Source: Flavobacterium stagni
GTDB lineage: Bacteria; Bacteroidota; Bacteroidia; Flavobacteriales; Flavobacteriaceae
Assembly (NCBI RefSeq): GCF_004122105.1
Contig: NZ_SBKN01000001.1
Coordinates: forward strand, 868,001-932,000
Reading direction: 5' to 3'
Length of the DNA stretch: 64,000 nt
This document shows, in pieces, positions 28,369-36,250 of the stretch. Made by a program: the position numbers and the translations under genes. The first letter of the stretch is position 1. Every line of letters starts with the position of its first letter. The notes under the pieces were generated by a model, which was not told the DNA's origin, did no database searches, and saw only the letters and a list, made by a program, of their open reading frames with translations.

Positions 28369-28396
28369 AAAGGATTTGGAAACAAGTCCTTTTTTT
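28369..28396 (+). terminator. Terminator of the thioredoxin-like gene
   Basis: Arms AAAGGATTTG (28369-28378) and CAAGTCCTTT (28383-28392), one G-T pair, GAAA tetraloop, then T to 28396. The T run includes part of the truB stop codon. Confidence 0.8.
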
Positions 28397-29087
28397 ATAA
28401 TTGTTCTTCAAAGGCTATCGGCGTGATACCATTGGTTACGTCAAAATCCCCAATTTTGGTCCGACGTAAAGCCGTTAAATGCCCTCCCGATTGTAACGCT
28501 TTTCCGAAATCGTAGGCCAAGGAGCGAATGTAGGTGCCTTTGCTACACGTCACCCGAAAATCAATTTCTGGCAAATCAATGCGCGTGATTTCAAATTCGT
28601 AAATGGTCGTTTTTCGCGCTTCAATTTCAACTTCTTCTCCTGCACGGGCATGTTCATACAAACGTTTCCCATCTTTTTTTATGGCTGAAAAAACGGGTGG
28701 CTTTTGCATGATTTCCCCTTCAAAGGTTTGAGCAGTTGCACGAATCAATTCCTCTGTAATATGTGCTGTGGGAAAAGTGGCGTCAACTTCGGTTTCTAAA
28801 TCATACGAAGGTGTCGTTGAGCCTACGGTTATCGTTCCTGTATATTCTTTGGTTTGCCCTTGAATTTCAGGGATTTTTTTGGTGAATTTTCCAGTGCAAA
28901 TGATCAGCAAGCCCGTAGCTAGTGGATCCAGCGTACCCGCATGACCAATTTTAAAGGTTTTTGGAAATTGGTATTTGCGTTTTAAAGCGTATTTGATTTT
29001 ATTCACCGCTTGAAACGAACTCCAGGTTAGGGGTTTGTCAATCAAAAGGATTTGTCCTTCTTTGTAGGCTTCAGCGGGTAAACTCAT
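28395..29087 (-). CDS. truB: tRNA pseudouridine(55) synthase
   Basis: 230 residues. The catalytic Asp54 sits in GHAGTLDPLATG. KPLTWSSFQAVNKIK, the KPPVFSAIKKDGKRLYEHAR block and RVTCSKGTYIRSLAYDFG are the other family motifs. It makes pseudouridine 55 in the T loop of tRNAs. The length fits the short form without a PUA domain. Its start overlaps the uppP stop by one base, so both are translated from the ftsX-DUF3098-uppP-truB transcript. Confidence 0.95.
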   Translation of the reverse strand: MSLPAEAYKEGQILLIDKPLTWSSFQAVNKIKYALKRKYQFPKTFKIGHAGTLDPLATGLLIICTGKFTKKIPEIQGQTKEYTGTITVGSTTPSYDLETEVDATFPTAHITEELIRATAQTFEGEIMQKPPVFSAIKKDGKRLYEHARAGEEVEIEARKTTIYEFEITRIDLPEIDFRVTCSKGTYIRSLAYDFGKALQSGGHLTALRRTKIGDFDVTNGITPIAFEEQL

Positions 29088-29896
29088 TATTTTCCTAAAG
29101 TGAAGTATAACAACAATACGGTTCCAGCAATGATTCGGTAGTAACCCCAGGGTTTAAAGCCGTATTTTTTGATGATGCCAATAAAAAACTTAATAGCCAA
29201 AATAGCCACCACAAAAGCGACTGCATTCCCAATTAAAAACAGTTTTAGGTTTTCACTGTGTTGGGTTAACAATTCATAGCCTTTTAAACCCGAATGCTCG
29301 TAAGTCTTTAAGAAAATAGAGTACGTTGTCACAGCCAACATGGTGGGAACGGCCAAGAAAAACGAAAATTCAGCGGCTGCAGCGCGTGTCAAACCTTGTT
29401 GCATGCCACCTATAATCGAGGCTGCTGACCGACTCGTTCCGGGCATCATGGCTAAGCATTGCCACAATCCGATGAAAAACCCTTTTTTTACCGTAATGTC
29501 TTCTTCAGAGGAAATGGTCGGGTTTTGAAAACGGGAATCGATAAACAATAGAATGAAGCCGCCCACGATTAATACAATCGCAATCGGAATGGGATTTCCT
29601 AAAACGGCGTCAATTTTATCATCAAACAATTTGCCCAAGACCAATGCGGGAACAACCGCAATCGCTAATTTGAGGTAAAAATGAATTCGTTTAAAATCAA
29701 AGAATTTGCGCCAATACAATACGACTACGGCTAATATAGCGCCAAATTGAATCGCCACTTGAAAGAGTTTTACAAAATCATCTTCTTGAATACCAAAAAA
29801 GGAACTGGTAAAAATCATGTGTGCCGTTGAAGAAACCGGTAAATATTCGGTTAATCCTTCTACGATGGCAATCCACAAGGCTTGAAGTAAATCCAT
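29087..29896 (-). CDS. uppP: Undecaprenyl-diphosphate phosphatase (BacA type)
   Basis: 269 residues, about eight membrane helices. The two active-site motifs are intact: EGLTEYLPVSSTAHM (13-27) and PGTSRSAASIIGG (about 154-166). It recycles undecaprenyl pyrophosphate to the monophosphate carrier used for peptidoglycan and other envelope polymers. The family also gives low-level bacitracin tolerance. It lies between the DUF3098 gene and truB. Confidence 0.95.
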   Translation of the reverse strand: MDLLQALWIAIVEGLTEYLPVSSTAHMIFTSSFFGIQEDDFVKLFQVAIQFGAILAVVVLYWRKFFDFKRIHFYLKLAIAVVPALVLGKLFDDKIDAVLGNPIPIAIVLIVGGFILLFIDSRFQNPTISSEEDITVKKGFFIGLWQCLAMMPGTSRSAASIIGGMQQGLTRAAAAEFSFFLAVPTMLAVTTYSIFLKTYEHSGLKGYELLTQHSENLKLFLIGNAVAFVVAILAIKFFIGIIKKYGFKPWGYYRIIAGTVLLLYFTLGK

Positions 29897-29921
29897 GAAT
29901 TAAATAGGTAAAGTACTTGAA

Positions 29922-30167
29922 TTAAGCTTCTCCTTTTCCTTTGCGGAAAATAGAATAAATGGTAATACCAAACCCGATTAACACTACTGTAGGTGCCAAA
30001 CGAATACGACGGAAACTCATGATGTCTGCATTCCAAACCTCAGGATTGTTGTTGCTGCTTCCCGACATTAGAATGAAGCCCAAAGCGATAACGCCCAATC
30101 CAATCAATAAGAATTTATAATTTTCTTTTCCAAAAAGGAAATCCGGTTTTTGTTCGTTGTTACTCAT
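29922..30167 (-). CDS. DUF3098 small membrane protein
   Basis: 81 residues with two helices: FLLIGLGVIALGFILMSG and LAPTVVLIGFGITIYSIF. A short conserved stretch (NNPEVWNADIMSFRRIRLAP) joins them. It matches the DUF3098 pattern, found in Bacteroidota between ftsX and uppP, as here. It starts 12 bases after ftsX. Function unknown; the place suggests a role with the divisome or in envelope lipid recycling. Confidence 0.85.
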   Translation of the reverse strand: MSNNEQKPDFLFGKENYKFLLIGLGVIALGFILMSGSSNNNPEVWNADIMSFRRIRLAPTVVLIGFGITIYSIFRKGKGEA

Positions 30168-30179
30168 GTTTATTTCCTT

Positions 30180-31055
30180 TTAGTATAAATCGTCTGTTCG
30201 TAAATTTAAAAAGCGTTGCGTCGCAAAATAAGTGCTGATCCAAGTAATCAAAATACTCATACCAAGTACGGCTACTAAGACCAAAACGGTAAGTTCAATT
30301 TGGTTAAAAATATCCAATCCCGGGTAAGCCGTTTCAATGTTGAGTAGAACGATAACTAAAGTAACTACCGCTAAAATTCCGCCGATCAATCCCAACAACA
30401 TACTGCGCAAAATGAAAGGGCGACGAATAAACGACTTGGTAGCGCCCACCATTTGCATGGTTTTAATGATAAATCGGTTGGCGTAAATTGAGAGGCGCAT
30501 CGAACTGTTAATTAACAATACCGAAATCACCATCAAGACACCCGTAACGATCAACACCCAAAAACTGATTTTTTTGATGTTGTCGTTGACCAAAGTGATC
30601 AATTGTTTATCGTATACCACATCAGCGACAAAGGTGTTTTTGCGAATGGCGCGTTCCATATTGGCAAAGCCAGGATTTGAAACGTATTCCGCTTTCAAGT
30701 GAATGTCGTATGAATTCTGCAACGGATTCATTCCTAAAAACTGCATGAAGTCTTCGCCAACAATTTCTTTGTGCATTTTTGCAGCTTCTTCTTTGGGAAC
30801 AAATTTGAAGTCTTTCGCATATTTTCCAGCTTTGATTTCTTCTTCAAATGCTTTAAAAACGGTGTCGTTGGCTTCATTTTTAAAGAAAACCGTCATCACA
30901 ATATCTTCCTTGAAGTTGTCAGATAATCGCTTGGAATTGATGATGAATAATCCCAAGGCGCCCAACAAGAACAACACTAAGAATACACTCAACACCACCG
31001 AAAAATAGGAAGAAATTAATCTGCGCTTTTGATACTTATCGAAAGAAGATGCCAT
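30180..31055 (-). CDS. ftsX: Cell-division ABC permease FtsX
   Basis: 291 residues. It has an N-terminal helix (SVFLVLFLLGALGLFII), an extracytoplasmic domain with FKFVPKEEAAKMHKE, and three helices near the C terminus (VLMVISVLLI, LLGLIGGILAVVTLVIVLL, VLVLVAVLGMSILITW) that form the FtsX core. Together with FtsE, not in the window, it controls peptidoglycan hydrolases at the septum. It is the first gene of the four-gene operon. Confidence 0.92.
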   Translation of the reverse strand: MASSFDKYQKRRLISSYFSVVLSVFLVLFLLGALGLFIINSKRLSDNFKEDIVMTVFFKNEANDTVFKAFEEEIKAGKYAKDFKFVPKEEAAKMHKEIVGEDFMQFLGMNPLQNSYDIHLKAEYVSNPGFANMERAIRKNTFVADVVYDKQLITLVNDNIKKISFWVLIVTGVLMVISVLLINSSMRLSIYANRFIIKTMQMVGATKSFIRRPFILRSMLLGLIGGILAVVTLVIVLLNIETAYPGLDIFNQIELTVLVLVAVLGMSILITWISTYFATQRFLNLRTDDLY

Positions 31056-31142
31056 AGAGTTTGTTTTACGCCGTAAAAATAAAAAAGAAAATCATTTTAC
31101 CCTTAATAACGCACAAAGTTTTCTCTTCTTACAATTATCGTG

Positions 31143-31150
31143 TAAATTTG
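31143..31150 (+). promoter_or_regulatory. leuS -7 box
   Basis: TAAATTTG; expected transcription start near 31157, giving a 72-base leader. Confidence 0.6.
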
Positions 31151-31170
31151 CGCTTAATTTTTAAAAACCG

Positions 31171-31203
31171 CCTGAAAATCCGTGGTTTGTCGCGGATTTC
31201 AGG
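31171..31203 (+). promoter_or_regulatory. Hairpin in the leuS leader
   Basis: CCTGAAAATCCG (31171-31182) pairs with CGGATTTCAGG (31193-31203): 11 pairs and one bulged A. There is no T run after it, so it is not an ordinary terminator. The core AATCCGTG resembles other ATCCGTG/CACGGAT elements in the window. Confidence 0.45.
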
Positions 31204-31228
31204 ACCAAAGACTATTTTGTAACGCATC

Positions 31229-34063
31229 ATGAAATATTTTCACGAACAAATTGAAGCCAGATGGCAAAAATATTGGGCCGATAACCACACGTTTGCTGCC
31301 TCCAATTCCTCCGAAAAACCCAAATATTATGTGTTGGATATGTTTCCGTATCCTTCTGGTGCGGGATTGCATGTGGGGCATCCGCTAGGGTATATTGCCT
31401 CGGATATTGTTGCCCGTTATAAACGCCATCAAGGGTTTAATGTGTTGCATCCGCAAGGCTATGATTCTTTTGGGTTACCTGCCGAGCAATATGCCATCCA
31501 AACAGGACAACATCCAGAGAAAACAACCCGTGAAAATATTGCGCGTTATCGCGAACAGTTGGATAAAATCGGATTTTCCTTCGATTGGGATCGCGAAGTG
31601 CGCACCTCCAATCCGGAGTATTACAAATGGACGCAGTGGATTTTCATTCAGTTGTTTGAATCCTACTATTGTTATGATGCGAATCAAGCATTGCCAATCG
31701 CTAATTTGGTGGCAATTTTTGAAAAAGAAGGAAATGCTGCCGTCAATGTTGCTTGTGATGACGATGTGTTTGTTTTTTCAGCCAACGAATGGAACGCATT
31801 TTCTGAAGATAAAAAAGCACGTTTGTTGTTGAAATACCGTCTGACCTATTTGGCAGAAACTGAAGTGAACTGGTGTCCGGCTCTAGGAACCGTTTTGGCG
31901 AATGACGAAATCGTAAATGGCGTTTCAGAACGGGGTGGTCATCCGGTAATTCGCAAAAAAATGACCCAATGGTCCATGCGTATTTCGGCTTACGCTGAGC
32001 GTTTGTTGGAAGGCTTGGAAACCATTGATTGGACCGAATCCTTGAAAGAATCGCAACGCAACTGGATTGGAAAATCCGTTGGAGCTTCAGTGAAGTTTCA
32101 AGTTTCAGGTTCCAAGTTTCAAATAGAAGTATTTACAACGCGTCCTGATACCATTTTTGGAGTCACGTTTATGACCTTGGCACCCGAACACGAGTTGGTT
32201 CCACAAATCACTACTCCTGAACAAAAAGCAGCGGTAGAGGCCTACATTGAAGCTACTGCAAAACGTTCGGAACGTGAACGTATGGCCGATGTGAAAACCA
32301 TTTCAGGGGTGTTTACTGGGGCGTATGCCGAACATCCGTTTACCAAAGAACCCATTCCGGTTTGGATTGGGGATTATGTGTTGGCCGGATATGGAACCGG
32401 AGCTGTAATGGCGGTTCCGTGTGGCGACGAACGCGATTATGCGTTTGCCAACTATTTTAAAGGAACCTTGGGCATGCCCGAAATCAAAAATATTTTCAAC
32501 CAAGATATTTCTGAAGCTGCTTTTGCAGAGAAAAGTGGGTTTGAATTGGTAGCTTCCGATTTCCTAAACGGATTGGATTATAAAGCGGGTACCCAAAAAG
32601 CCATCGAGGAATTGGAAAAAATCGGAGCCGGTAAAGCTAAAGTGAATTACCGTTTGCGCGATGCCGTTTTTTCGCGTCAGCGCTATTGGGGCGAACCTTT
32701 TCCCGTATATTATGTGAATGGCTTGCCGCAAATGATCGACACCCAACATTTACCCATCGTATTGCCCGAAGTAGAGAAATATTTACCGACGGAAGACGGT
32801 CAGCCGCCCTTAGGCAATGCGACCACTTGGGCATGGGATACAAAGCAGTGTGCGGTGGTTAGTAATCAGTTCATAGATAACGTAACTGTTTTTCCTTTAG
32901 AATTAAATACCATGCCGGGTTGGGCTGGAAGTTCGTGGTACTGGATGCGCTATATGGATGCGCAAAACGAATCCGAGTTTGCTTCTGAAAACGCGATACA
33001 GTATTGGCAAAATGTCGATTTGTACATTGGCGGTAGCGAACATGCTACAGGACACTTGTTGTATGCCCGTTTTTGGAACAAATTCTTGAAAGACCGCGGA
33101 TTTGCACCCACCGAAGAACCGTTCAAAAAGTTGATCAACCAAGGAATGATTTTGGGAATGAGTGCGTTTGTGTATCGTTCAGAAGATTCAAAAACATTAT
33201 ATTCTAAAGGACTAATTGCTGGATTAAACGTACATCCCATCCACGTCGATTTGTCGGTAATCAATGATATTACCAACGAATTGGATATTGAAAAATTTAA
33301 AGCACATCCGTTATACTCTGATTATGTGAATGCGGAATTTATCTTAGAAGACGGCAAATACATCGTAGGTCGCGAAGTGGAAAAAATGTCCAAGTCCAAA
33401 TACAATGTGGTCAACCCCGACGACATTTGTAACGAATACGGTGCTGATACCTTGCGTTTGTATGAGATGTTCTTGGGTCCACTAGAACAAGCCAAACCTT
33501 GGAATACTGCCGGAATTACGGGTGTGTACGGTTTCTTAAAAAAATTATGGCGTTTGTATTTTGACGACAACGGTTTGGTTGTGGTAAACGACGAACCTAC
33601 AGCTGATATGTACAAAACCTTACATAAAACGATTAAGAAAGTAACGGAAGATATCGAGAACTTCTCCTTCAATACTTCGGTGTCGCAGTTTATGATTTGT
33701 GTGAATGAATTGGCGCAACAAAAATGCCGTCACCGTGCGATTCTCGAACCTTTAGCGGTGTTGATTTCGCCCTACGCACCACATATCGCGGAAGAATTAT
33801 GGAATCAATTGGGTCATGAGGGTTCGATAGCCACCGTTGCTTTTCCTCAATTTGAAGCCAAATATTTGGTAGAAAGTGAAAAAGAATATCCGGTTTCGTT
33901 CAATGGAAAAATGCGTTTTACCATTAAATTACCTTTGGATTTATCCGTAGCTGAAATCGAAGCAATTGTGATGGCGGATGAACGTACACAGCAGCAATTG
34001 CAAGGGCGTACACCAAATAAAGTGATTATTGTCCCTGGGAAAATTATCAACTTGGTGGGGTAA
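31229..34063 (+). CDS. leuS: Leucyl-tRNA synthetase
   Basis: 944 residues, normal for Bacteroidota LeuRS. The HIGH motif is in YPSGAGLHVGHPLGY near residues 39-53 and KMSKS in VEKMSKSKYNVVNPDD. The CP1 editing domain contains the threonine-rich FTTRPDTIFGVTFM and a GTGAVMAVPCGDERD block. Just before FTTRPDT lies VKFQVSGSKFQIEV, encoded by a four-copy heptamer repeat. The enzyme charges tRNA-Leu and hydrolyses mischarged products. The gene has its own leader and is followed by a repeat/terminator module. Confidence 0.97.
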   Translation: MKYFHEQIEARWQKYWADNHTFAASNSSEKPKYYVLDMFPYPSGAGLHVGHPLGYIASDIVARYKRHQGFNVLHPQGYDSFGLPAEQYAIQTGQHPEKTTRENIARYREQLDKIGFSFDWDREVRTSNPEYYKWTQWIFIQLFESYYCYDANQALPIANLVAIFEKEGNAAVNVACDDDVFVFSANEWNAFSEDKKARLLLKYRLTYLAETEVNWCPALGTVLANDEIVNGVSERGGHPVIRKKMTQWSMRISAYAERLLEGLETIDWTESLKESQRNWIGKSVGASVKFQVSGSKFQIEVFTTRPDTIFGVTFMTLAPEHELVPQITTPEQKAAVEAYIEATAKRSERERMADVKTISGVFTGAYAEHPFTKEPIPVWIGDYVLAGYGTGAVMAVPCGDERDYAFANYFKGTLGMPEIKNIFNQDISEAAFAEKSGFELVASDFLNGLDYKAGTQKAIEELEKIGAGKAKVNYRLRDAVFSRQRYWGEPFPVYYVNGLPQMIDTQHLPIVLPEVEKYLPTEDGQPPLGNATTWAWDTKQCAVVSNQFIDNVTVFPLELNTMPGWAGSSWYWMRYMDAQNESEFASENAIQYWQNVDLYIGGSEHATGHLLYARFWNKFLKDRGFAPTEEPFKKLINQGMILGMSAFVYRSEDSKTLYSKGLIAGLNVHPIHVDLSVINDITNELDIEKFKAHPLYSDYVNAEFILEDGKYIVGREVEKMSKSKYNVVNPDDICNEYGADTLRLYEMFLGPLEQAKPWNTAGITGVYGFLKKLWRLYFDDNGLVVVNDEPTADMYKTLHKTIKKVTEDIENFSFNTSVSQFMICVNELAQQKCRHRAILEPLAVLISPYAPHIAEELWNQLGHEGSIATVAFPQFEAKYLVESEKEYPVSFNGKMRFTIKLPLDLSVAEIEAIVMADERTQQQLQGRTPNKVIIVPGKIINLVG
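32095..32122 (+). repeat. Heptamer repeat inside the leuS coding sequence
   Basis: GTTTCAA, GTTTCAG, GTTCCAA, GTTTCAA, four contiguous copies that differ at only two positions from the intergenic block at 16570. In frame it codes KFQVSGSKFQ. Confidence 0.9.
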
Positions 34064-34066
34064 TTC

Positions 34067-34127
34067 ATGTGCCGATGAGTCAATGAGCCAATGTGTCGAT
34101 GTGGAAACCTGCCTGCCGATAGGTAGG
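34067..34127. repeat. Octamer repeat plus palindrome after leuS (module 1)
   Basis: Four octamers of the form ATGWGYCR: ATGTGCCG, ATGAGTCA, ATGAGCCA and ATGTGTCG (34067-34098). They are followed by the palindrome CCTGCCTGCCGATAGGTAGG (34108-34127). A related module is at 34943. Confidence 0.85.
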
Positions 34128-34151
34128 TGAGCCGATTTATCAATAAATTAG

Positions 34152-34186
34152 AAATCCGTGGGGTGTATGCTTCACGGATTTTTTTC
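34152..34186 (+). terminator. leuS terminator
   Basis: AAATCCGTG (34152-34160) and CACGGATTT (34173-34181), then T to 34186. Almost the same hairpin follows the next gene at 35012. Confidence 0.85.
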
Positions 34187-34253
34187 TGCCAACTTGTCAC
34201 CGTTTTACGTACGGCATATATTTTGACGAAGTTTAAAAAAATTAATTAAAAAA

Positions 34254-34943
34254 ATGGGATCAGGTTATATGTTATTGGCCCTATTGATAATGGGTGCCAG
34301 TTGGTTGGTGAGTAGTACGCTGAAAAGCAAATTTGAACATTACTCCAAATTGTATTTGCAAAACGGCATGAGCGGAAAAGAAATTGCCGAACAGATGTTG
34401 CACGACAACGGAATTTACGATGTAAAAGTAATTTCGACGCCCGGGATGCTCACGGACCATTACAATCCAGCGGATAAAACGGTGAATTTAAGTGAAGGTG
34501 TTTACAACCAGCGGAATGCAGCAGCAGCGGCAGTAGCCGCACACGAATGTGGGCATGCCGTGCAACACGCCAAAGGCTATCAATGGTTAACCATGCGTTC
34601 GCAGTTAGTTCCCGTGGTTTCCTTTGCATCTAATATTGTGCAATGGGTGTTGTTGGGCGGCATTTTAATGATAAAAGTCTTTCCTTCCTTATTGTTTATC
34701 GGAATCGTTTTATTTGCGGCTACCACCTTATTTTCCATCATTACATTGCCAGTAGAATATGACGCGAGTAACCGTGCATTAGCTTGGCTAAAAGACAAAC
34801 GAATGGTAAATCAAGCGGAATATGCAGGAGCGGAAGACGCTTTGAAATGGGCGGCTCGAACGTATTTAGTGGCTGCTATTGGATCGATTGCCACACTGTT
34901 GTATTATGTATCGATTTTCATGGGCAGTCGGGAGCGTGAATAA
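34254..34943 (+). CDS. Neutral zinc metallopeptidase (YugP type)
   Basis: 229 residues, the usual size. There is an N-terminal membrane helix (MLLALLIMGASWLVSST). The zinc motif HECGH is at 97-101 in AVAAHECGHAVQHAKGY, and two hydrophobic helices follow (about 120-165). The third ligand is probably the Glu in LPVEYDASNRALAWL. The family is membrane-anchored with the active site probably on the cytoplasmic side. The substrate is unknown. The gene is flanked on both sides by the repeat/terminator modules. Confidence 0.88.
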   Translation: MGSGYMLLALLIMGASWLVSSTLKSKFEHYSKLYLQNGMSGKEIAEQMLHDNGIYDVKVISTPGMLTDHYNPADKTVNLSEGVYNQRNAAAAAVAAHECGHAVQHAKGYQWLTMRSQLVPVVSFASNIVQWVLLGGILMIKVFPSLLFIGIVLFAATTLFSIITLPVEYDASNRALAWLKDKRMVNQAEYAGAEDALKWAARTYLVAAIGSIATLLYYVSIFMGSRERE

Positions 34944-34986
34944 TGAGTCGACCTGCCTGCCGGTAGGCAGGTGAGTCAATGTGTCA
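34943..34986. repeat. Octamer repeat plus palindrome after the zinc peptidase (module 2)
   Basis: ATGAGTCG, the palindrome CCTGCCTGCCGGTAGGCAGG (34952-34971), then TGAGTCA and ATGTGTCA. The palindrome translates to the PTGRQV peptide often seen in spurious flavobacterial ORFs. Confidence 0.85.
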
Positions 34987-35011
34987 ATGAATTGATTTGA
35001 AATAAACGAAT

Positions 35012-35049
35012 GAAATCCGTGGGGTGAATGCTTCACGGATTTATTTTTT
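35012..35049. terminator. Terminator between the zinc peptidase and a convergent gene
   Basis: AAATCCGTG (35012-35020) and CACGGATTT (35033-35041), the same arms as at 34152, then a T-rich stretch. It overlaps the stop of the minus-strand gene at 35041. Confidence 0.8.
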
Positions 35050-35325
35050 TGCGGAAGAAAAAGCAAATAAGAGTACGAACAACGCTACCCAAGCTACTCC
35101 GTGAATCAAGATACATTTGGTGTAATTGCCTTTACCAAAAAGTTGTTTGACCAAATGAACCATGAAATACACCAAACTAATAGGGATGAATAAATACATC
35201 AAGGCAATGCCCATATTCGGGTTTTCTGTATCCCCAGGAAAGAGTTCGAAACAAATTCCCGCGGTTAAAAAATAGAGGATATAAAAGCCTAAGGCGATAT
35301 TTTCTTTGGTGTATTTTAGTGCCAT
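35041..35325 (-). CDS. Small unknown membrane protein
   Basis: 94 residues with three predicted helices: ALGFYILYFLTAGICFEL, MGIALMYLFIPISLVYFMVHL and GVAWVALFVLLFAFS. No family is recognised. It starts one base inside the Lrp-type regulator's end, so the two are translationally coupled and may be linked in function. A transport or sensing role is possible but not shown. Confidence 0.65.
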   Translation of the reverse strand: MALKYTKENIALGFYILYFLTAGICFELFPGDTENPNMGIALMYLFIPISLVYFMVHLVKQLFGKGNYTKCILIHGVAWVALFVLLFAFSSAKK

Positions 35326-35795
35326 TAGAGTTGAATTTGTCGTTCGATTTGTTGTTCTAAAGAAATAAAAGTTTCGGTACGCGAAACGCCATCGATGGGT
35401 TGGATTTTTTTATTGAGGAGTTGCATCAAATGTTCGTTGTCTTTACAGATGATTTTTACCAAAATACTCCAATTCCCAGTCGTATAGTGGCATTCCAACA
35501 CTTCTGGGATTTTCCGTAGTTCCCGCACTGCTTCTGAGTTGCTGGATGCTTTGTCCAAATAGATGCCTACAAATGCCATGGTTCGGTAGCCCAAGACTTT
35601 GGTATTGATGATGAATTTTGAACCTGAAATCACCTGGGCTTCTTCCAATTTTTTTAGTCGTTGGTGAATGGCCGCACCCGAAATTCCGATGCTATGCGCA
35701 ATCTGTAAAATCGGTTTTCGCGCATCTTCCATCAATTGACGCAGAATCTCTTTGTCAATCCCGTCAATTTCAATTTGTAGCTGATTTATTTTCAT
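35325..35795 (-). CDS. Lrp/AsnC-family transcriptional regulator
   Basis: 156 residues. N-terminal helix-turn-helix (IDKEILRQLMEDARKPILQIAHSIGISGAAIHQRLKKLEE, positions about 13-52, cited in parts) is followed by the ligand-binding RAM domain from about residue 70 (FVGIYLDKASS). The family binds amino acids and forms dimers and octamers on DNA. The lysine-degradation-type saccharopine dehydrogenase gene is 450 bases upstream, which suggests, but does not show, control of amino-acid metabolism. It has a TATTTTTG box and is coupled to the next gene by a one-base overlap. Confidence 0.9.
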   Translation of the reverse strand: MKINQLQIEIDGIDKEILRQLMEDARKPILQIAHSIGISGAAIHQRLKKLEEAQVISGSKFIINTKVLGYRTMAFVGIYLDKASSNSEAVRELRKIPEVLECHYTTGNWSILVKIICKDNEHLMQLLNKKIQPIDGVSRTETFISLEQQIERQIQL

Positions 35796-35812
35796 TTTGA
35801 AAATAGTTTAAG

Positions 35813-35820
35813 CAAAAATA
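35813..35820 (-). promoter_or_regulatory. -7 box of the Lrp-type regulator
   Basis: TATTTTTG on the minus strand, 17 bases before the ATG at 35795. Confidence 0.6.
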
Positions 35821-35896
35821 CACATCTTGTTGTAAACAGCAATTGAAATGATTCGGTTTAATCCTTTTTTTAATTAATAAATGAATTAAGTTTTTA

Positions 35897-35911
35897 TTAA
35901 GTCGGACTTAA
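35897..35911. promoter_or_regulatory. Perfect 15-bp inverted repeat, possible operator
   Basis: TTAAGTC-G-GACTTAA lies between the divergent Lrp gene and the lysine-rich mini-protein, about 100 bases from each. The size fits a dimeric regulator such as an Lrp-family protein, so autoregulation is possible. This is inference. Confidence 0.35.
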
Positions 35912-35989
35912 GTCGCTTTAAAGATAGTCTGGCCAACTTTGTTATGTCGAAAGGCAGAAAACAATTATTAATTCAAAAAAATAGAAATC

Positions 35990-36184
35990 ATGAAAAAAGT
36001 AGTAATGATGGTTGCTTTGGCAACTTTCGCAATCGGAGGAACAGTTTCAGCACAACAAACAAAAGCAGCAGCTGAAAAACCTAAAAAAGAGGTAAAAGCT
36101 GAGAAAAAAGAAGCTAAAAAAGAAGCCAAAGCTGAGGTGAAAAAAGAAGCCAAAGCTGCAACTCCTAAAAAAGAGAAAAAATAA
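35990..36184 (+). CDS. Lysine-rich exported mini-protein
   Basis: 64 residues. The signal peptide is typical (KKVVMMVALATFAIGGTVSA, cut before QQ), leaving about 43 residues, of which 17 are Lys, 8 Glu and most of the rest Ala. The pattern KKEAKxE repeats and predicts a charged single helix. Such proteins are found in many flavobacteria without a known role. The ATG is the only sensible start, and a strong terminator follows. On the minus strand an ORF of Phe/Leu runs through it, but that is a shadow. Confidence 0.75.
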   Translation: MKKVVMMVALATFAIGGTVSAQQTKAAAEKPKKEVKAEKKEAKKEAKAEVKKEAKAATPKKEKK

Positions 36185-36206
36185 TAAAATCCCTGTTTGT
36201 TTTTTT

Positions 36207-36250
36207 AAGCGCCTGATTTTTTTGGTTTTCAATCAGGCGCTTTTCTTTTT
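36207..36250. terminator. Bidirectional terminator
   Basis: Perfect 12-base arms AAGCGCCTGATT (36207-36218) and AATCAGGCGCTT (36231-36242), then TTCTTTTT. It closes both the mini-protein and the saccharopine dehydrogenase gene. Confidence 0.9.

Noticed and set aside
36047..36232. Minus-strand Phe/Leu-rich ORF
   Set aside because: It is the shadow of the lysine-rich mini-protein (AAA/GAA codons read in reverse as TTT/TTC).
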